From Bartonella sp. M0283 (lineage in GTDB: Bacteria; Pseudomonadota; Alphaproteobacteria; Rhizobiales; Rhizobiaceae): a DNA stretch of 64,000 bases. The notes under the pieces were generated by a model, which worked only from the letters and a program-made list of their open reading frames with translations, had not been told where the DNA came from and ran no database searches. Below are positions 27,657 to 37,668 of this stretch, piece after piece. The stretch is taken from the NCBI RefSeq assembly GCF_016100455.1, contig NZ_JACFSK010000001.1, forward strand, positions 434,001-498,000, given 5' to 3'. The first letter of the stretch is position 1. Every line of letters starts with the position of its first letter. Both the position numbers and the translations under genes were made by a program.

Positions 27657-28455
27657 TATTTTATCCTGTGTTGTTTTTTCGAAAACTAGCATATTGCCAT
27701 GAGAGCCGCCGAGCCAAGTTTACACTGAATTCCATTATTTTTGGATAAAATTTCCTCACTCATTGCGGGTTTTTAAAAAATATTGGCTGATCTTTTGATG
27801 TTATCGGATTGAAACTTCGAAACTCGAGTGAAGCTTTGGAGCTTCAAAACGGAACTGCATATGAATTTAAAAAAAGAATTCGAGATTATGAGGAGCGAAC
27901 GACCAAGCTGTTAATTTGTTAAAACGGAATTCAGGGCCCAAAAAAGAACCATCCGTCCGCTAACCGTCAGGAACATATGCGGAGAAATCGGCTTTTCGCC
28001 ATTAACGGCTTTTTAATTTGCTAGCGCTGATGGATTTGTGAAACACTCCGGCAAATTAATAAGACAGAACACTTGGAAATGGCATTTTCAAATTTTCATG
28101 AGTTTGAATTTTCGCGAGTATTAATTTCCAATCAGTTTCAGAAAATAAGAATAATTTTTTAAGTTTTTGAAAAGTTCAAAAGTCGCATCCGTTCAAAAAA
28201 TCAATCGAAGCTTTATTCTTTTGGGAAGTGAGTTTTGCTAGCTGGCTATGTGGAAAAGTTCCTGAAAGGGGCAAACAAGCGCCTGAAAAGGGCAAATTCG
28301 TTTTGAATGAAAACCGATTTTTTCAGGTGAGAGCGACCAGCTAAGAAAACAAACGACAAGAAAACAGGCAGTGGGTGATGTTTGCGAGGTCAAAAATCAC
28401 TCCCTGCAAGAGCTGAAAAATAAAAAGGCGCAATGAGCCGAAGGACTGCACCGAA
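27657..28455. other. Divergent intergenic region
   Basis: About 800 bases between the VOC gene and the ABC importer operon, holding both promoters. A short near-duplicate (CCTGAAAGGGGCAAACAAG / CCTGAAAAGGGCAAA) lies at 28261-28295. Nothing else is recognised. Confidence 0.45.
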
Positions 28456-30084
28456 ATGAAAAATTTGATCAAAAAATTGCTTATTGCTTCATCTGTTGTT
28501 TCTGTCCTTTCTGTCGGCATGTCGGCGCTTAAAGCAGAAGAACCAGTAGAAGGTGGAATACTGATTTATCTCGACAAGCAGGTACATACCAATCTTTATT
28601 CGCCTCTTGCCGGTACCTATACAAATGGCGGAATTTTAAACCAGATCACCGACCGCCTGACCTATCAGAACCCGCAAACGCTTGAAATCGAACCATGGCT
28701 TGCCAAATCCTGGTCATTCAATGACGATAAAACGGTTTATGAGTTCAAATTGCGCGAGGGTGTCACTTTTTCTGATGGTACCCCGCTTGATGCTGCAATT
28801 GTAGCGAACAACTTCGACACTTATGGTCTTGGCAATAAAGATTTGCATCAACCCGTTTCGGAAGTGGTCAACAATTATGATCATAGTGAAGTTGTTGATC
28901 CCTTGACTGTGCGGTTCTATTTTAAGCGTCCTTCACCAGGATTTTTACAGGCAACTTCAACAATCAATTCCGGCATTGTCTCACCGAAAACATTGGCTCT
29001 TTCCTTTGATGCTATGGGAAATGCAACCAAAATTATCGGCACGGGTCCATACTATGTCGATAGTGAAACACTCGGCAAAGAGATTATTCTGAAGGTTCGC
29101 AAGGATTATAATTGGGCACCGGAAAAATCGGCGCATCAGGGGCGCGCTTATCTTGACGAATTGAAATATCTGACTGTTCCGGAAGACAGTGTGCGTATTG
29201 GTGCATTGATTGCCGGACAAGCCAATTTTATCCGGCAGTTGCAGGCCTATGACGAAGAGCGTGTGAAAAAGTCGGGAAACATCGTCTATTCGGTGGGCAC
29301 ACGCGGCATCAACAATTCTATTATGTTCCGCCCCGATAACGAGCTTGTCAGCGATTTGAAGGTAAGACAGGCACTCCGTTATGCCACCAACAGGCCGGAA
29401 ATTCTCAAAACGCTTTATTCTTCGAATTATCCTTTAGCAACGTCGATTATGGCGCATAACGCGTTCGGTTACTCGGACCAAAGCGCAAAACTTCAATTCG
29501 ATCAGGCTAAAGCCGAGGCGCTTCTTGACGAAGCCGGTTTCAAAAAGGGGCCGGACGGCATTCGTGAAAAAGACGGCAAAAAGCTTGTTCTTGGAGCATA
29601 TGAAGCCGTCCAGCAGCCACAAAGCAAAGCGATGCTGCAATTGATTGCCCAACAATGGAAGCGTGTCGGTGTTATTTTGAGTGTCAAAGCCTATGACGGA
29701 ACCAATGCTGTGATTGACAATCTCGACCCGCAAAAAACACCGGTCATGCCGCATATGGTCGGACGCGCCGACCCCGATGTCTTGAAAAGCCTGTTTTATC
29801 CCAAAAATCGTGATGCACTCTTACAAAAAGGTGGTCTGAGCGACAAAGTGGTTAGCTTCGTTGATGATAAATTGAACAAGCAACTGGAAGATATCTCGGC
29901 AGAGACCGATCCGGTCAAACGCAATGCGGATGTAGTTGTGGCAACCGATTATATTCTTGATCAGGCTTATGCCATTCCGATTTTTGAGGAACCCCAAGTT
30001 TATGGTGGCTCGCCGAAAGTCAAGGGTGTCGGTTTTGAATCTGTTGGTCGTCCGAGATTCTATAACACCTGGATAGAAAAATAG
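28456..30084 (+). CDS. ABC transporter substrate-binding protein, peptide/nickel family
   Basis: A 542-residue periplasmic binding protein of cluster C (SBP family 5). Residues 1-27 are a signal peptide (basic MKNLIKK, hydrophobic core, cleavage near ALKAEE). The mature part has PWLAKSWSFNDDKTVYEFKLREGVTFSDGTP-type conserved sequence (in parts: PWLAKSW, FKLREGVTFSDG) diagnostic of oligopeptide/nickel-type binding proteins. It delivers a ligand, perhaps a peptide, opine or metal chelate, to the permeases encoded next. A stem-loop at 30151-30195 and a 245-base gap separate it from the permease gene. Only a weak ribosome site (GCCGAAGGA) precedes the ATG. Confidence 0.93.
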   Translation: MKNLIKKLLIASSVVSVLSVGMSALKAEEPVEGGILIYLDKQVHTNLYSPLAGTYTNGGILNQITDRLTYQNPQTLEIEPWLAKSWSFNDDKTVYEFKLREGVTFSDGTPLDAAIVANNFDTYGLGNKDLHQPVSEVVNNYDHSEVVDPLTVRFYFKRPSPGFLQATSTINSGIVSPKTLALSFDAMGNATKIIGTGPYYVDSETLGKEIILKVRKDYNWAPEKSAHQGRAYLDELKYLTVPEDSVRIGALIAGQANFIRQLQAYDEERVKKSGNIVYSVGTRGINNSIMFRPDNELVSDLKVRQALRYATNRPEILKTLYSSNYPLATSIMAHNAFGYSDQSAKLQFDQAKAEALLDEAGFKKGPDGIREKDGKKLVLGAYEAVQQPQSKAMLQLIAQQWKRVGVILSVKAYDGTNAVIDNLDPQKTPVMPHMVGRADPDVLKSLFYPKNRDALLQKGGLSDKVVSFVDDKLNKQLEDISAETDPVKRNADVVVATDYILDQAYAIPIFEEPQVYGGSPKVKGVGFESVGRPRFYNTWIEK

Positions 30085-30150
30085 CGGAATAATGAACAAT
30101 AGAGCATTTCCCGATAGTTTTTTCAAAGGAGATGCAACGCGCTCGTTGAT

Positions 30151-30195
30151 CATTTTGCCGAAGGCGCAGTTTCAAACCAAACTTTCGGCAAAATG
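30151..30195 (+). other. Intercistronic stem-loop after the binding-protein gene
   Basis: Perfect 12-bp arms CATTTTGCCGAA / TTCGGCAAAATG, with an inner AGTTT / AAACT stem after a five-base bulge. There is no T tract. It fits a 3' stabilising or attenuating stem that keeps binding-protein mRNA above permease mRNA. Confidence 0.7.
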
Positions 30196-30329
30196 GCAAT
30201 ACAAACGTCTCTAAACGGAAATCTGTTGCTCATTTTGTTCTCTTTAAAAGTCGGGTGTGTTTTTCAAAAGGATTTCGCTGAAAATAAAACGGCGAGAGTG
30301 GAAGACCAGAAAAGCTGAAGGGTTTGATA

Positions 30330-31274
30330 ATGCTCAAAATCGGTTTTTATCGTCTGTTACAAGCCATTGTTGTGCTCTGGGCGGCATTCACTGCGACTTT
30401 TATTTTGTTGCAAATTCTTCCCGGTGACGCAATTCTAATCAAGTTCCTCAATCCGGAATATGGGCTGAACGCCAGCGAAATTGCCAATCTGCGCACGAAT
30501 TACGGTATTGATGAACCAAAAATTATTCAATATTTCAAAACGATAGGCAACTTTCTAACCGGCGATCTCGGCTTTTCTGTACAAGCGGGTGTTCCGGTTT
30601 CCGATCTCATTAAAACCAATCTTCCTGCCACGCTGAAACTTGCCGGCCTGGGATTTCTGGTGGCACTCATTCTGGCTTTTTTGATTGCTTTATTGTTCAG
30701 TTTTTCACTATTCCAAGGCTTAAGAAATTTGTTTTTCGCGCTTCCCGGTCTTTTTCTTGCTATTCCGTTGTTCTGGCTTGGCATTGTATTTGTGCAAATA
30801 TTTTCTTTCTATCTCGGGTGGATTTCTGTCATTGTTCCCGGCCCAATCGAAGCGATGATATTGCCGGTTGTGGCTTTAGCCATTCCGATTTCAGCACCAC
30901 TTGCACAAATTCTAATGCGCTCGCTTGATGAAATCGAATTGAGCCCGTTTATTATGGTATTGAAATCCAAAGGTGCTTCGCATTTTCGTATTCTGGTTTG
31001 TCATTGCCTGCGCAATAGTGCACTTCCGGTTTTGACAATAGCGGGATTGCTGTTCGGAGAATTGATAAGCGGAGCGGTGGTAACCGAAACCGTCTTCGGT
31101 TTGAATGGCATCGGCAAAATAACCGAACAGGCTGTCCGTTCGCAGGATGTCAGCGTTCTTCAGGCCATTGTTGTGGTCTCGTCCGCCGCTTTCGTATTTA
31201 TAAATCTTGTCATTGACCTGTTTTTTCCGCTGATCGACCCGCGACTGAGACAAAGAACGGGAGGCCGCAGATGA
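30330..31274 (+). CDS. ABC transporter permease, DppB-like
   Basis: A 314-residue inner-membrane permease of the peptide/nickel importer family, with about six helices. The N-terminal segment with ILLQILPGDAILIKF and the NYGIDEPKIIQYFKTIGNFLTGDLGFS stretch (in parts: YGIDEPKIIQYF, LTGDLGFS) is characteristic of DppB/OppB. The EAA loop for ATPase contact is near residue 215-230 (KSKGASHFRILVCHCLRN). I chose ATG 30330 because GAAGGG lies 7 bases upstream; a TTG six bases before it is less likely. It overlaps the next permease gene by four bases (ATGA). Confidence 0.92.
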   Translation: MLKIGFYRLLQAIVVLWAAFTATFILLQILPGDAILIKFLNPEYGLNASEIANLRTNYGIDEPKIIQYFKTIGNFLTGDLGFSVQAGVPVSDLIKTNLPATLKLAGLGFLVALILAFLIALLFSFSLFQGLRNLFFALPGLFLAIPLFWLGIVFVQIFSFYLGWISVIVPGPIEAMILPVVALAIPISAPLAQILMRSLDEIELSPFIMVLKSKGASHFRILVCHCLRNSALPVLTIAGLLFGELISGAVVTETVFGLNGIGKITEQAVRSQDVSVLQAIVVVSSAAFVFINLVIDLFFPLIDPRLRQRTGGRR

Positions 31275-32128
31275 GCAATAACACATTGACTGGCGTGTCA
31301 CAGTTTCCGGAAAAGCCGGGGAGGCTTAAAATGGCATCTATAAAGCCCGGACTTGTTATCGCGATCGCTATTCTTATTATCGCATTTCTGTTTGTCATCA
31401 TTCCTTCGGTCTTTACTTCCTATAGTCCGGTCGAGGAGGTGGGCGACCATCTAAGCGCCCCGAGTTTTGCCCATATTTTTGGAACAGATGAACTCGGGCG
31501 CGATCTTTATGCGCGCGTGGTTTATGGTGCCGTTCATTCATTAAGCGGGGCTCTGGCTGCAGTTCTCTTCGGTTTTGTCGTTGGTGGTTTTTTAGGCCTT
31601 GTTTCGGGAAGCATTGGCGGATTTATCGATACGATAATTATGCGTGTTGTTGACCTGCTTTTATCCATTCCATCTCTCCTTTTATCGTTGAGCGTCATTA
31701 CCCTGACAGGTTTTGGAAGTTTACAAGTTGCTGTGGCTGTCGGGGTCACATCTGTGGCAGGATTTGCAAGGCTTATGCGGGCCGAGGTGTCGCGCATCAA
31801 AAGCCTTGATTATATCGAGGCCGCTTATGGTTCAGGGGCAACATTTTTTGCCGTTATCCGCCGGCATATTCTGCCCAATGCTTTTTATACTGTTATCAGT
31901 TATGCGGCATTACAGTTTGGTCATGCCATATTACAAATTGCGACATTGGGTTTTCTCGGCTACGGGGTCGAGCCGCCAACTCCCGAATGGGGACTTATTA
32001 TCGCCGAAGGGCGCAATTATATTGCAACCGGTTGGTGGTTGACGACAATTCCGGGGCTTGTCACCATTGCTCTGGTGTTGAGTTTCAACCGTATCAGCCG
32101 CGTGTTCAGTGCGAAGGGCAGGTGGTGA
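31271..32128 (+). CDS. ABC transporter permease, DppC-like
   Basis: A 285-residue partner permease of the DppC/OppC type. One N-terminal membrane helix (about 23-45) is followed by the conserved HIFGTDELGRDLYARVVYGA and five more helices. The EAA loop reads YIEAAYGSGATFFAVIRRHILPN (in parts: IEAAYGSGAT, RRHILPN). Together with the DppB-like protein it forms the membrane channel. Its ATG overlaps the stop of the previous gene, and the ATPase gene begins two bases after its stop, so the three are translationally coupled. Confidence 0.93.
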   Translation: MSNNTLTGVSQFPEKPGRLKMASIKPGLVIAIAILIIAFLFVIIPSVFTSYSPVEEVGDHLSAPSFAHIFGTDELGRDLYARVVYGAVHSLSGALAAVLFGFVVGGFLGLVSGSIGGFIDTIIMRVVDLLLSIPSLLLSLSVITLTGFGSLQVAVAVGVTSVAGFARLMRAEVSRIKSLDYIEAAYGSGATFFAVIRRHILPNAFYTVISYAALQFGHAILQIATLGFLGYGVEPPTPEWGLIIAEGRNYIATGWWLTTIPGLVTIALVLSFNRISRVFSAKGRW

Positions 32129-32130
32129 AA

Positions 32131-33747
32131 ATGCCGCTTCTTGATGTTCAAAATCTTTCTGTTTCCTATTTTGATAACGGACGCTGGAACGAAGTCACGC
32201 ATAATGTCTCTTTCAAGCTCGAAAGTGGCGAGGCGTTGGCTCTTGTTGGCGAGTCCGGTTCAGGAAAAACGACAACCGCACAAGCAATACTTGGACTTTT
32301 ACAACAAAATGCACGTATCGAGACTGGAAAAATTTTGCTGAATGGAGAGGATCTTGGACGTTTTTCAAAGTCCCGCCTTGAGGCTTTACGCGGGAAAGTC
32401 ATGAGCCTTATTCCGCAAGACCCGTCTTCTTCACTCGACCCGCTCATGAAAATCGGTAACCAGATTGGCGAAATTTTTCGCATTCATAAAGCGTGTCCGC
32501 GGGGCCAAATCAAATCGCGAGTGGTCGAACTGTTACGCGAAGTCGGGCTTGATGAACCGGAATGGCGAGCCGAACAATATCCGCATGAATTGTCGGGAGG
32601 AATGCGTCAACGTGTCCTGATTGCCATAGCAATTGCACTAAAACCCCAACTTATTATTGCAGATGAACCGACTTCAGCACTTGATGTAACGGTGCAGAAA
32701 CGCATTCTCGATCTTATCGACGATATCCGTTTGAATTCCGGTGCATCACTTCTCATGGTCACTCACGATCTTGGCGTGGCATCCGACAGGGCTGACAAGA
32801 TTATTGTCATGAATAAAGGGCGCGTTGAAGAGGCAGGGGAAAGCCAGATTGTTTTATCATCTCCGAGGCAGGACTATACCAAAAAACTGGTCGCCAATGA
32901 TCCGTCTTTAACGCTTGTTTCGCCACGCCCCAAGAGATTGGTCGAGAAAAAAACAATTGTCGAAGTGAAAAACCTTGTCATCGATTATGCGGGAAAACAA
33001 TCATTCCGTGCCGTCGAGAACCTTTCCTTCAACGTCGATCGTGGAACAACCCATGCAATTGTGGGAGAATCCGGTTCCGGAAAGACAAGCACTATCCGCG
33101 CACTCTGCGGTTTTATCAGACCTAGTGGTGGAACAATTACGATAGATGGCAGCGATATGATTCACCTCAAGGGCGAGGAATTGCGCAATTTCCGCCGCCG
33201 TATCCAGCTTGTTTCACAAAATCCGTTTGGTTCGCTTGATCCGCATTATACGATTGGTAAAATCATTGAAGAGCCACTGCTGAATTACCCCCATGAGAAC
33301 AAAGAGGCGAGGCGTGCGCGCGTTCTGGAGCTCATAGATCAGGTGGAATTGCCGCATGCTGTGTTTGACCGGCTGCCACGAGGGCTTTCAGGTGGTCAAC
33401 GCCAACGTGTGGCTATTGCCCGTGCTTTGGTTCTAAATCCCGATATTGTTGTTCTGGATGAAGCAGTCTCGGCACTCGACGTTACCGTTCAGGCGCAAAT
33501 ATTGGCACTGCTTGAGCGTTTACAAAACGACTTTAATCTCACCTATATTTTTGTCAGCCACGATTTGTCGGTCGTTCGCCAGATATCCGATAGTGTGACA
33601 GTGCTTAAACATGGTCACGAGGTGGAAAGCGGACAAGTTGAAGAAATATTCACTCATCCGCGAGAAACTTATACGAAAGAACTGATTGCCGCTATTCCGG
33701 GAAAGAAAAATGCTCTTCACCAATCGCTTTTGGGAGCACAATTATAA
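32131..33747 (+). CDS. ABC transporter ATP-binding protein with two ABC domains
   Basis: A 538-residue fused DppD-DppF type ATPase. Domain 1 has Walker A GESGSGKTTTA, QDPSSSLDPL at the Q loop, signature LSGGMRQRV and Walker B LIIADEPTSALD. Domain 2, from about residue 285, has GESGSGKTSTI, SQNPFGSLDPHY, LSGGQRQRVAIARAL and VVLDEAVSALDV, where the usual DEPTSALD is DEAVSALD. Both are complete, so both sites could hydrolyse ATP. It powers the importer encoded upstream. I chose ATG 32131 because the protein then begins PLLDVQNLSVSY, as in the family; the frame is open further upstream, inside the permease gene, but there it is only an overlap. Confidence 0.94.
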   Translation: MPLLDVQNLSVSYFDNGRWNEVTHNVSFKLESGEALALVGESGSGKTTTAQAILGLLQQNARIETGKILLNGEDLGRFSKSRLEALRGKVMSLIPQDPSSSLDPLMKIGNQIGEIFRIHKACPRGQIKSRVVELLREVGLDEPEWRAEQYPHELSGGMRQRVLIAIAIALKPQLIIADEPTSALDVTVQKRILDLIDDIRLNSGASLLMVTHDLGVASDRADKIIVMNKGRVEEAGESQIVLSSPRQDYTKKLVANDPSLTLVSPRPKRLVEKKTIVEVKNLVIDYAGKQSFRAVENLSFNVDRGTTHAIVGESGSGKTSTIRALCGFIRPSGGTITIDGSDMIHLKGEELRNFRRRIQLVSQNPFGSLDPHYTIGKIIEEPLLNYPHENKEARRARVLELIDQVELPHAVFDRLPRGLSGGQRQRVAIARALVLNPDIVVLDEAVSALDVTVQAQILALLERLQNDFNLTYIFVSHDLSVVRQISDSVTVLKHGHEVESGQVEEIFTHPRETYTKELIAAIPGKKNALHQSLLGAQL

Positions 33748-34657
33748 TCCTTTTCAGGGAATAAATGTTATTGGTTCTGGTAATTGATTAAACTGGAAAT
33801 TGATTAAAAAAGCTGATCGGGAAATAGAAAACGGACTTTTCAAAAAACCGTCCTTATCAAATCTTGTCAGGTTGCAATGTGTTTTTTTGAGGGGCTTTTG
33901 AAATAGGAAATTTCGCTGCCCGAAAAAATCATGTTCCATTGATGAAACGGTCAGAAATAATATAAAATCTTATGAGTTTGGTGGTTCACCCTTAACGTGA
34001 AATGTAACAAAGCGCATTTCTATTGATAGTTGCTGAAAGTAATGAATTCCGGAGTTATTATGGAGTCGTCAAAGCTGGATCTGATGGCCTAATGGTCATT
34101 TTTGCTTTCGGTACTTTTTACAAAAACAAAATGAGGGGGTTCATATTTTGATATGGAACTTTTGCCATTCTAACGTTTTTGTGAAAGCCTGTCGCTTGAA
34201 TGGGGCGGGAAAAAACCGCAAAAACAAATAAAATAATTTCCTAAAAGACTGATTTTTAATTATTTTTTTATAAAAACGGAGAACAGGAAAACGTTCGTTT
34301 TGCCAGGATTTTTACCGAAATATTAAGATTTTTATTTCAAGAAATCCCGTAAAATGCGTGTTTGAGATAATTATTTTTCTCCTTTTTAGAATAAAAATTT
34401 AAAATTTTTGTTAAAAATTCGCAGATGTGAACGATCCCCTATTTGAAACATGAAAGGTAAGGCGCTATAACAAATCGTCTGCAAACGGCATGGGCATAAT
34501 GCGATATCCGTTATGTGGATAGAAAGTAATATAGCTAAAACGCTGTGTAAAATTGCTGCGCCGGGGGTGGTTTGGTCGCGCACCCTTTGCCGCGTTGAAG
34601 GTATTTTGCAAAATTTTCATTACCTTCGGGTATCTAGCTGTCTAAGGAAGTTTTTCA
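33748..34657. other. Intergenic stretch before sodC
   Basis: A 910-base AT-rich spacer between two plus-strand units. I see no gene, terminator or RNA that I can support. The sodC promoter must lie near its right end. Confidence 0.45.
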
Positions 34658-35233
34658 ATGAAAAGATGTATGTCTGTCTTGGCTCTTTCTCTGCCACTGA
34701 CGGCCTTCGCGCTATCATCTGTTGCTTTTGGTGCAAGTGGTGAAAAGTCCTCTTCACAATCGCCTCAATCGTTGTCGGTCGAGATATATCGGGCAACAGA
34801 AAATGGGCTGGGACATCAAATGGGGAATGTTACTATTACCGAAAGTCCGTACGGCCTCGTCTTTACGCCGGATTTAAAAGAATTGAAGCCGGGTCTTTAC
34901 GGATTTCATGTTCACACAAATCCAGACTGCGGCTTGGCCAGTAAAAATGGCAAGGTCGACATCGCCGGTCGTGCCGGCGGACATCTTGATCCCAAGGAGA
35001 CAAATCAACATTCCACACCATGGGATGACAAAGGGCATCTCGGTGACTTGCCGCCTCTTTATGTAGATGAAAAAGGCAATGCCACTCTTCCGGTTCTTGC
35101 GCCTAAATTGAAAAAGCTTTCCGACGTGCGTGGGCATTCGATTATGATCCATGCCGGACACGACAATTACTCCGATCATCCGGAACCGCTTGGTGGCGGC
35201 GGAGCACGTTTCGGTTGCGGCGTTATCCGTTAA
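34658..35233 (+). CDS. sodC: Superoxide dismutase [Cu-Zn], periplasmic
   Basis: A 191-residue exported Cu/Zn superoxide dismutase converting superoxide to oxygen and hydrogen peroxide in the periplasm. Residues 1-25 are a signal peptide ending near SSVAFG. The copper ligands are His84 and His86 ([10 protein letters not shown]), His109 (GGHLDP) and His165 (IHAGHDNY); zinc ligands are His109, His118, His127 and Asp130; Cys91 and Cys187 form the disulfide. All are present, so the enzyme should be active. AAGG at 34645 precedes the ATG. A terminator follows at 35250-35278. Bacterial SodC often protects against the oxidative burst of a host. Confidence 0.96.
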   Translation: MKRCMSVLALSLPLTAFALSSVAFGASGEKSSSQSPQSLSVEIYRATENGLGHQMGNVTITESPYGLVFTPDLKELKPGLYGFHVHTNPDCGLASKNGKVDIAGRAGGHLDPKETNQHSTPWDDKGHLGDLPPLYVDEKGNATLPVLAPKLKKLSDVRGHSIMIHAGHDNYSDHPEPLGGGGARFGCGVIR

Positions 35234-35937
35234 ATTTACTCTTTGAAAGAAAGGCTCCGCAATTAAGGAGCCTTTTTTGTTATTTGTTCCAATATAACCG
35301 GTGCATAATGAAACGAACCCAATCGGATATTGCCTAACCCAATAGGCGTAACCTAACCAATCCGGCATTATTGGCGATAAGCTTTTCAATCATCGGGCTT
35401 TTTGAGCTTACACTCTTTGCACTACATTCTTCACACTGGCACGGTGAGCTGTTTTTGCCGGTTTTTTCCATCTTTATGAAAGAAATTCAGTGCCTGTTAT
35501 TTTTGAAAGCCGGCATAGACGTTAAAATTAAGGTTTTAAGCATTTCTACGTTAAATCCGTTCGGGTTTTCTTGAAAGGCTTTTATGCCCAATCGGATATT
35601 GCTGTTGACGAACCGGTATTTCTTAGTCTCACCAAAGTTTCTTACAGTCATAGGCATCAACGTACCGGGGCATGAACGTACCGGCCTATGCTAAAAATTG
35701 CATCGGCTATCTAGCCGAATTTCCATGAAGCTTTTAAATGGTTCGCTTTTGAATAAGGCTTGGGGCGAGGAGCTTTATAATAAACTCTTTTGGAACATAG
35801 TTCCTCTCATCCCGTTTCAATACAGCAATCGACAGAAAACCGGAATGCTCGAATGATGCGGGACTGAGCACTTAAAGCTTTGGCAGGCAGCAAAGCTTGA
35901 ATGATGAAAGTTATTTTCGATAATAGAAAGGAAAACG
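35234..35937. other. Intergenic region between sodC and the S24-type regulator
   Basis: Contains the sodC terminator and otherwise only short chance frames. AACGTACCGG occurs twice close together at about 35658-35683. Confidence 0.45.
35250..35278 (+). terminator. Rho-independent terminator of sodC
   Basis: Stem AAAGGCTCC / GGAGCCTTT with an eight-base loop and a T tract. It begins 17 bases after the stop. Confidence 0.88.
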
Positions 35938-36996
35938 ATGGGCGTTTACATGGGACGTGACTTATTTTCTGCGCCCACGCAAATGCGTGAATTGCGCGAA
36001 CGTGCCGGCTTATCCATGGATGAAATGGCCAAAAGTCTGGGCGTTGATGGCGCGGCTGCGATCGAACTTTATGAAGATGAAGAAAAATTTTCACGAGATT
36101 ATTTCCCCATTGAGCTTACAGAAAAATTGGCCCGTATATTGATCGGTTTGGGCAAGCCATCAATTCGTGCAGACGAGGTTTGGGCATTGGCATTGCCGGA
36201 TGCGCGCACAAGACTTCTTGTTAATCGCAGGGAAGCCCATAATGAAAGCGTCACGGTACGGATTCCGCCCGAATTGGTCACAGGCCAATTGGCAGCCAAT
36301 ATCATGCAGATGGCGGAACATGGAAAAACGGAAAAGAGCAATGCCGAGGCGGTGAAACAATCGCCAAAAAAGGCAGCAAAAAAAGCTGCAAAGAAAGCAG
36401 ATAGCAGCGCCAAGTGCGAAAAAGTTGACGCGATAGATAAAAAAGAGGAACACGCTATTAAACATTCAAGAGAAAATGCCATGAAAACACAATATCAACC
36501 GGTTCTTATAGATGAACCAATTGAAGCCTTTGACCAAAATCGTTTCGCTCGTGTGGAAGATAGCCTCGTCGATTTCGAACAAAATCGGTTGCTACCGGTT
36601 TATGGGCAAGAGGTTGCCGGTGAGCATGGTGAATTCGACCTTGACGGAAACATATTGTTTGAAGTCGGTTGTCCGCCACAACTCAACCAGTCGACCGATG
36701 CTTATGCGCTGGAAGTGTCGGGGGAAACCATGTGGCCGCGTTATCAAGATGGAGAAATTGTCTTTTGTGACCCGTTGCGGCGCGTCAAAAAGGGAGACTT
36801 TGTTGTTGCACAAGTGCTGGAAGACGATAACTCAAAGGCACCGAAAGCATTCGTCAAAATGTTTTCCCATCACAACGATAAAGAGTTGGTTCTTGAACAG
36901 TTCAATCCGCCACAAAAACTGGTTTTCCCGCATAATAAAGTGGTTTCGGTTCACAAAATCACTTTTTCCGGCTCATCTTCCGGAGAAGCACTTTAA
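35938..36996 (+). CDS. HTH / S24-peptidase-like regulator with altered catalytic Ser
   Basis: A 352-residue protein of LexA/CI-repressor design. The N-terminal helix-turn-helix (about residues 10-60, MRELRERAGLSMDEMAKSLGV) recognises DNA. A low-complexity Lys/Ala linker follows (about 135-165, KKAAKKAAKKADSS). The C-terminal S24 domain (about 225-345) has YALEVSGETMWPRYQDGEIV and AFVKMFS. In active S24 proteins the Ser of GDSM is the nucleophile; here the position is Thr264 (GETM), while Lys307 is kept. Self-cleavage may be lost or altered. I kept ATG 35938, preceded by AAAGGAAAACG; ATG 35947 is an alternative. It is transcribed alone, with a terminator at 37034-37066. It resembles prophage-type repressors but no phage genes are near. 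Confidence 0.85.
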   Translation: MGVYMGRDLFSAPTQMRELRERAGLSMDEMAKSLGVDGAAAIELYEDEEKFSRDYFPIELTEKLARILIGLGKPSIRADEVWALALPDARTRLLVNRREAHNESVTVRIPPELVTGQLAANIMQMAEHGKTEKSNAEAVKQSPKKAAKKAAKKADSSAKCEKVDAIDKKEEHAIKHSRENAMKTQYQPVLIDEPIEAFDQNRFARVEDSLVDFEQNRLLPVYGQEVAGEHGEFDLDGNILFEVGCPPQLNQSTDAYALEVSGETMWPRYQDGEIVFCDPLRRVKKGDFVVAQVLEDDNSKAPKAFVKMFSHHNDKELVLEQFNPPQKLVFPHNKVVSVHKITFSGSSSGEAL

Positions 36997-37033
36997 CGAT
37001 GTGATGTTGCGGTTCGAAATATAGCCAAAAACA

Positions 37034-37066
37034 AGGCTGAAGGTCAGTCTAGACCTTCAGCTTTTC
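37034..37066 (+). terminator. Rho-independent terminator after the S24-type gene
   Basis: Perfect 10-bp stem GCTGAAGGTC / GACCTTCAGC with a six-base loop, followed by TTTTCT. It starts about 40 bases past the stop. Confidence 0.85.
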
Positions 37067-37336
37067 TAAAGTTTTTATCATTAAAAGCCTCGTCAAAGAG
37101 CCATTGCATGACGCGTTTAATTCCTTTTCCGCTTCGCATAGAAAAAAATGACAGGCTATCAACGAGGTGTTAGGCTTTTTTCCAGCTCTCTACATATGTT
37201 ATTGCATTGACATAAAAATATTTTTTAAGATATTGAAATTAAATGAGAATTTAAAAATCATGAAAATAAATAATGAGCTGGCAAATTGATTCAACAATAA
37301 AGCGCTTCTCTTTGTTTAAAAACACAAATTCACATT

Positions 37337-37666
37337 TTGGCTTTGATTGCCAAGGTATCGAAACAGGAACACCTGTCCATTAAAACCAATCCACCTCCAA
37401 GCTCACTATATCTGGTAATCGAAAAAATCCCGATTTTGTTTCGCCGATATTGGCGCGGTTTTCTCTCTGCCCGAATGAAAGGCAATTTATCCCGGGACAT
37501 TTATCTTGGAACACTTGTCATAAAGGACTTGGGATTTGCCGGCCAGGGTTTTGATGCACGCGATCAATCGGCCAATCGTTATTTCCAGGAACTATTGTTG
37601 ACCATGCAGGAACAAGTTTTGGAATTTTCGTGCGATGAACCGATTTCCGGTTTTAAACACGATTAG
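37337..37666 (+). CDS. Tentative small protein, 109 residues
   Basis: An open frame with a TTG start and no clear ribosome site. The middle, YWRGFLSARMKGNLSRD and LVIKDLGF, resembles loosely the end of DUF1127 proteins (Arg-rich helix then LxDIGL), but the match is too weak to name. An internal ATG at 37477 could start a shorter protein. The C-terminal part looks helical. It may be a decayed gene. The next frame starts three bases after its stop, which could be chance. Confidence 0.3.
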   Translation: MALIAKVSKQEHLSIKTNPPPSSLYLVIEKIPILFRRYWRGFLSARMKGNLSRDIYLGTLVIKDLGFAGQGFDARDQSANRYFQELLLTMQEQVLEFSCDEPISGFKHD

Positions 37667-37668
37667 GC

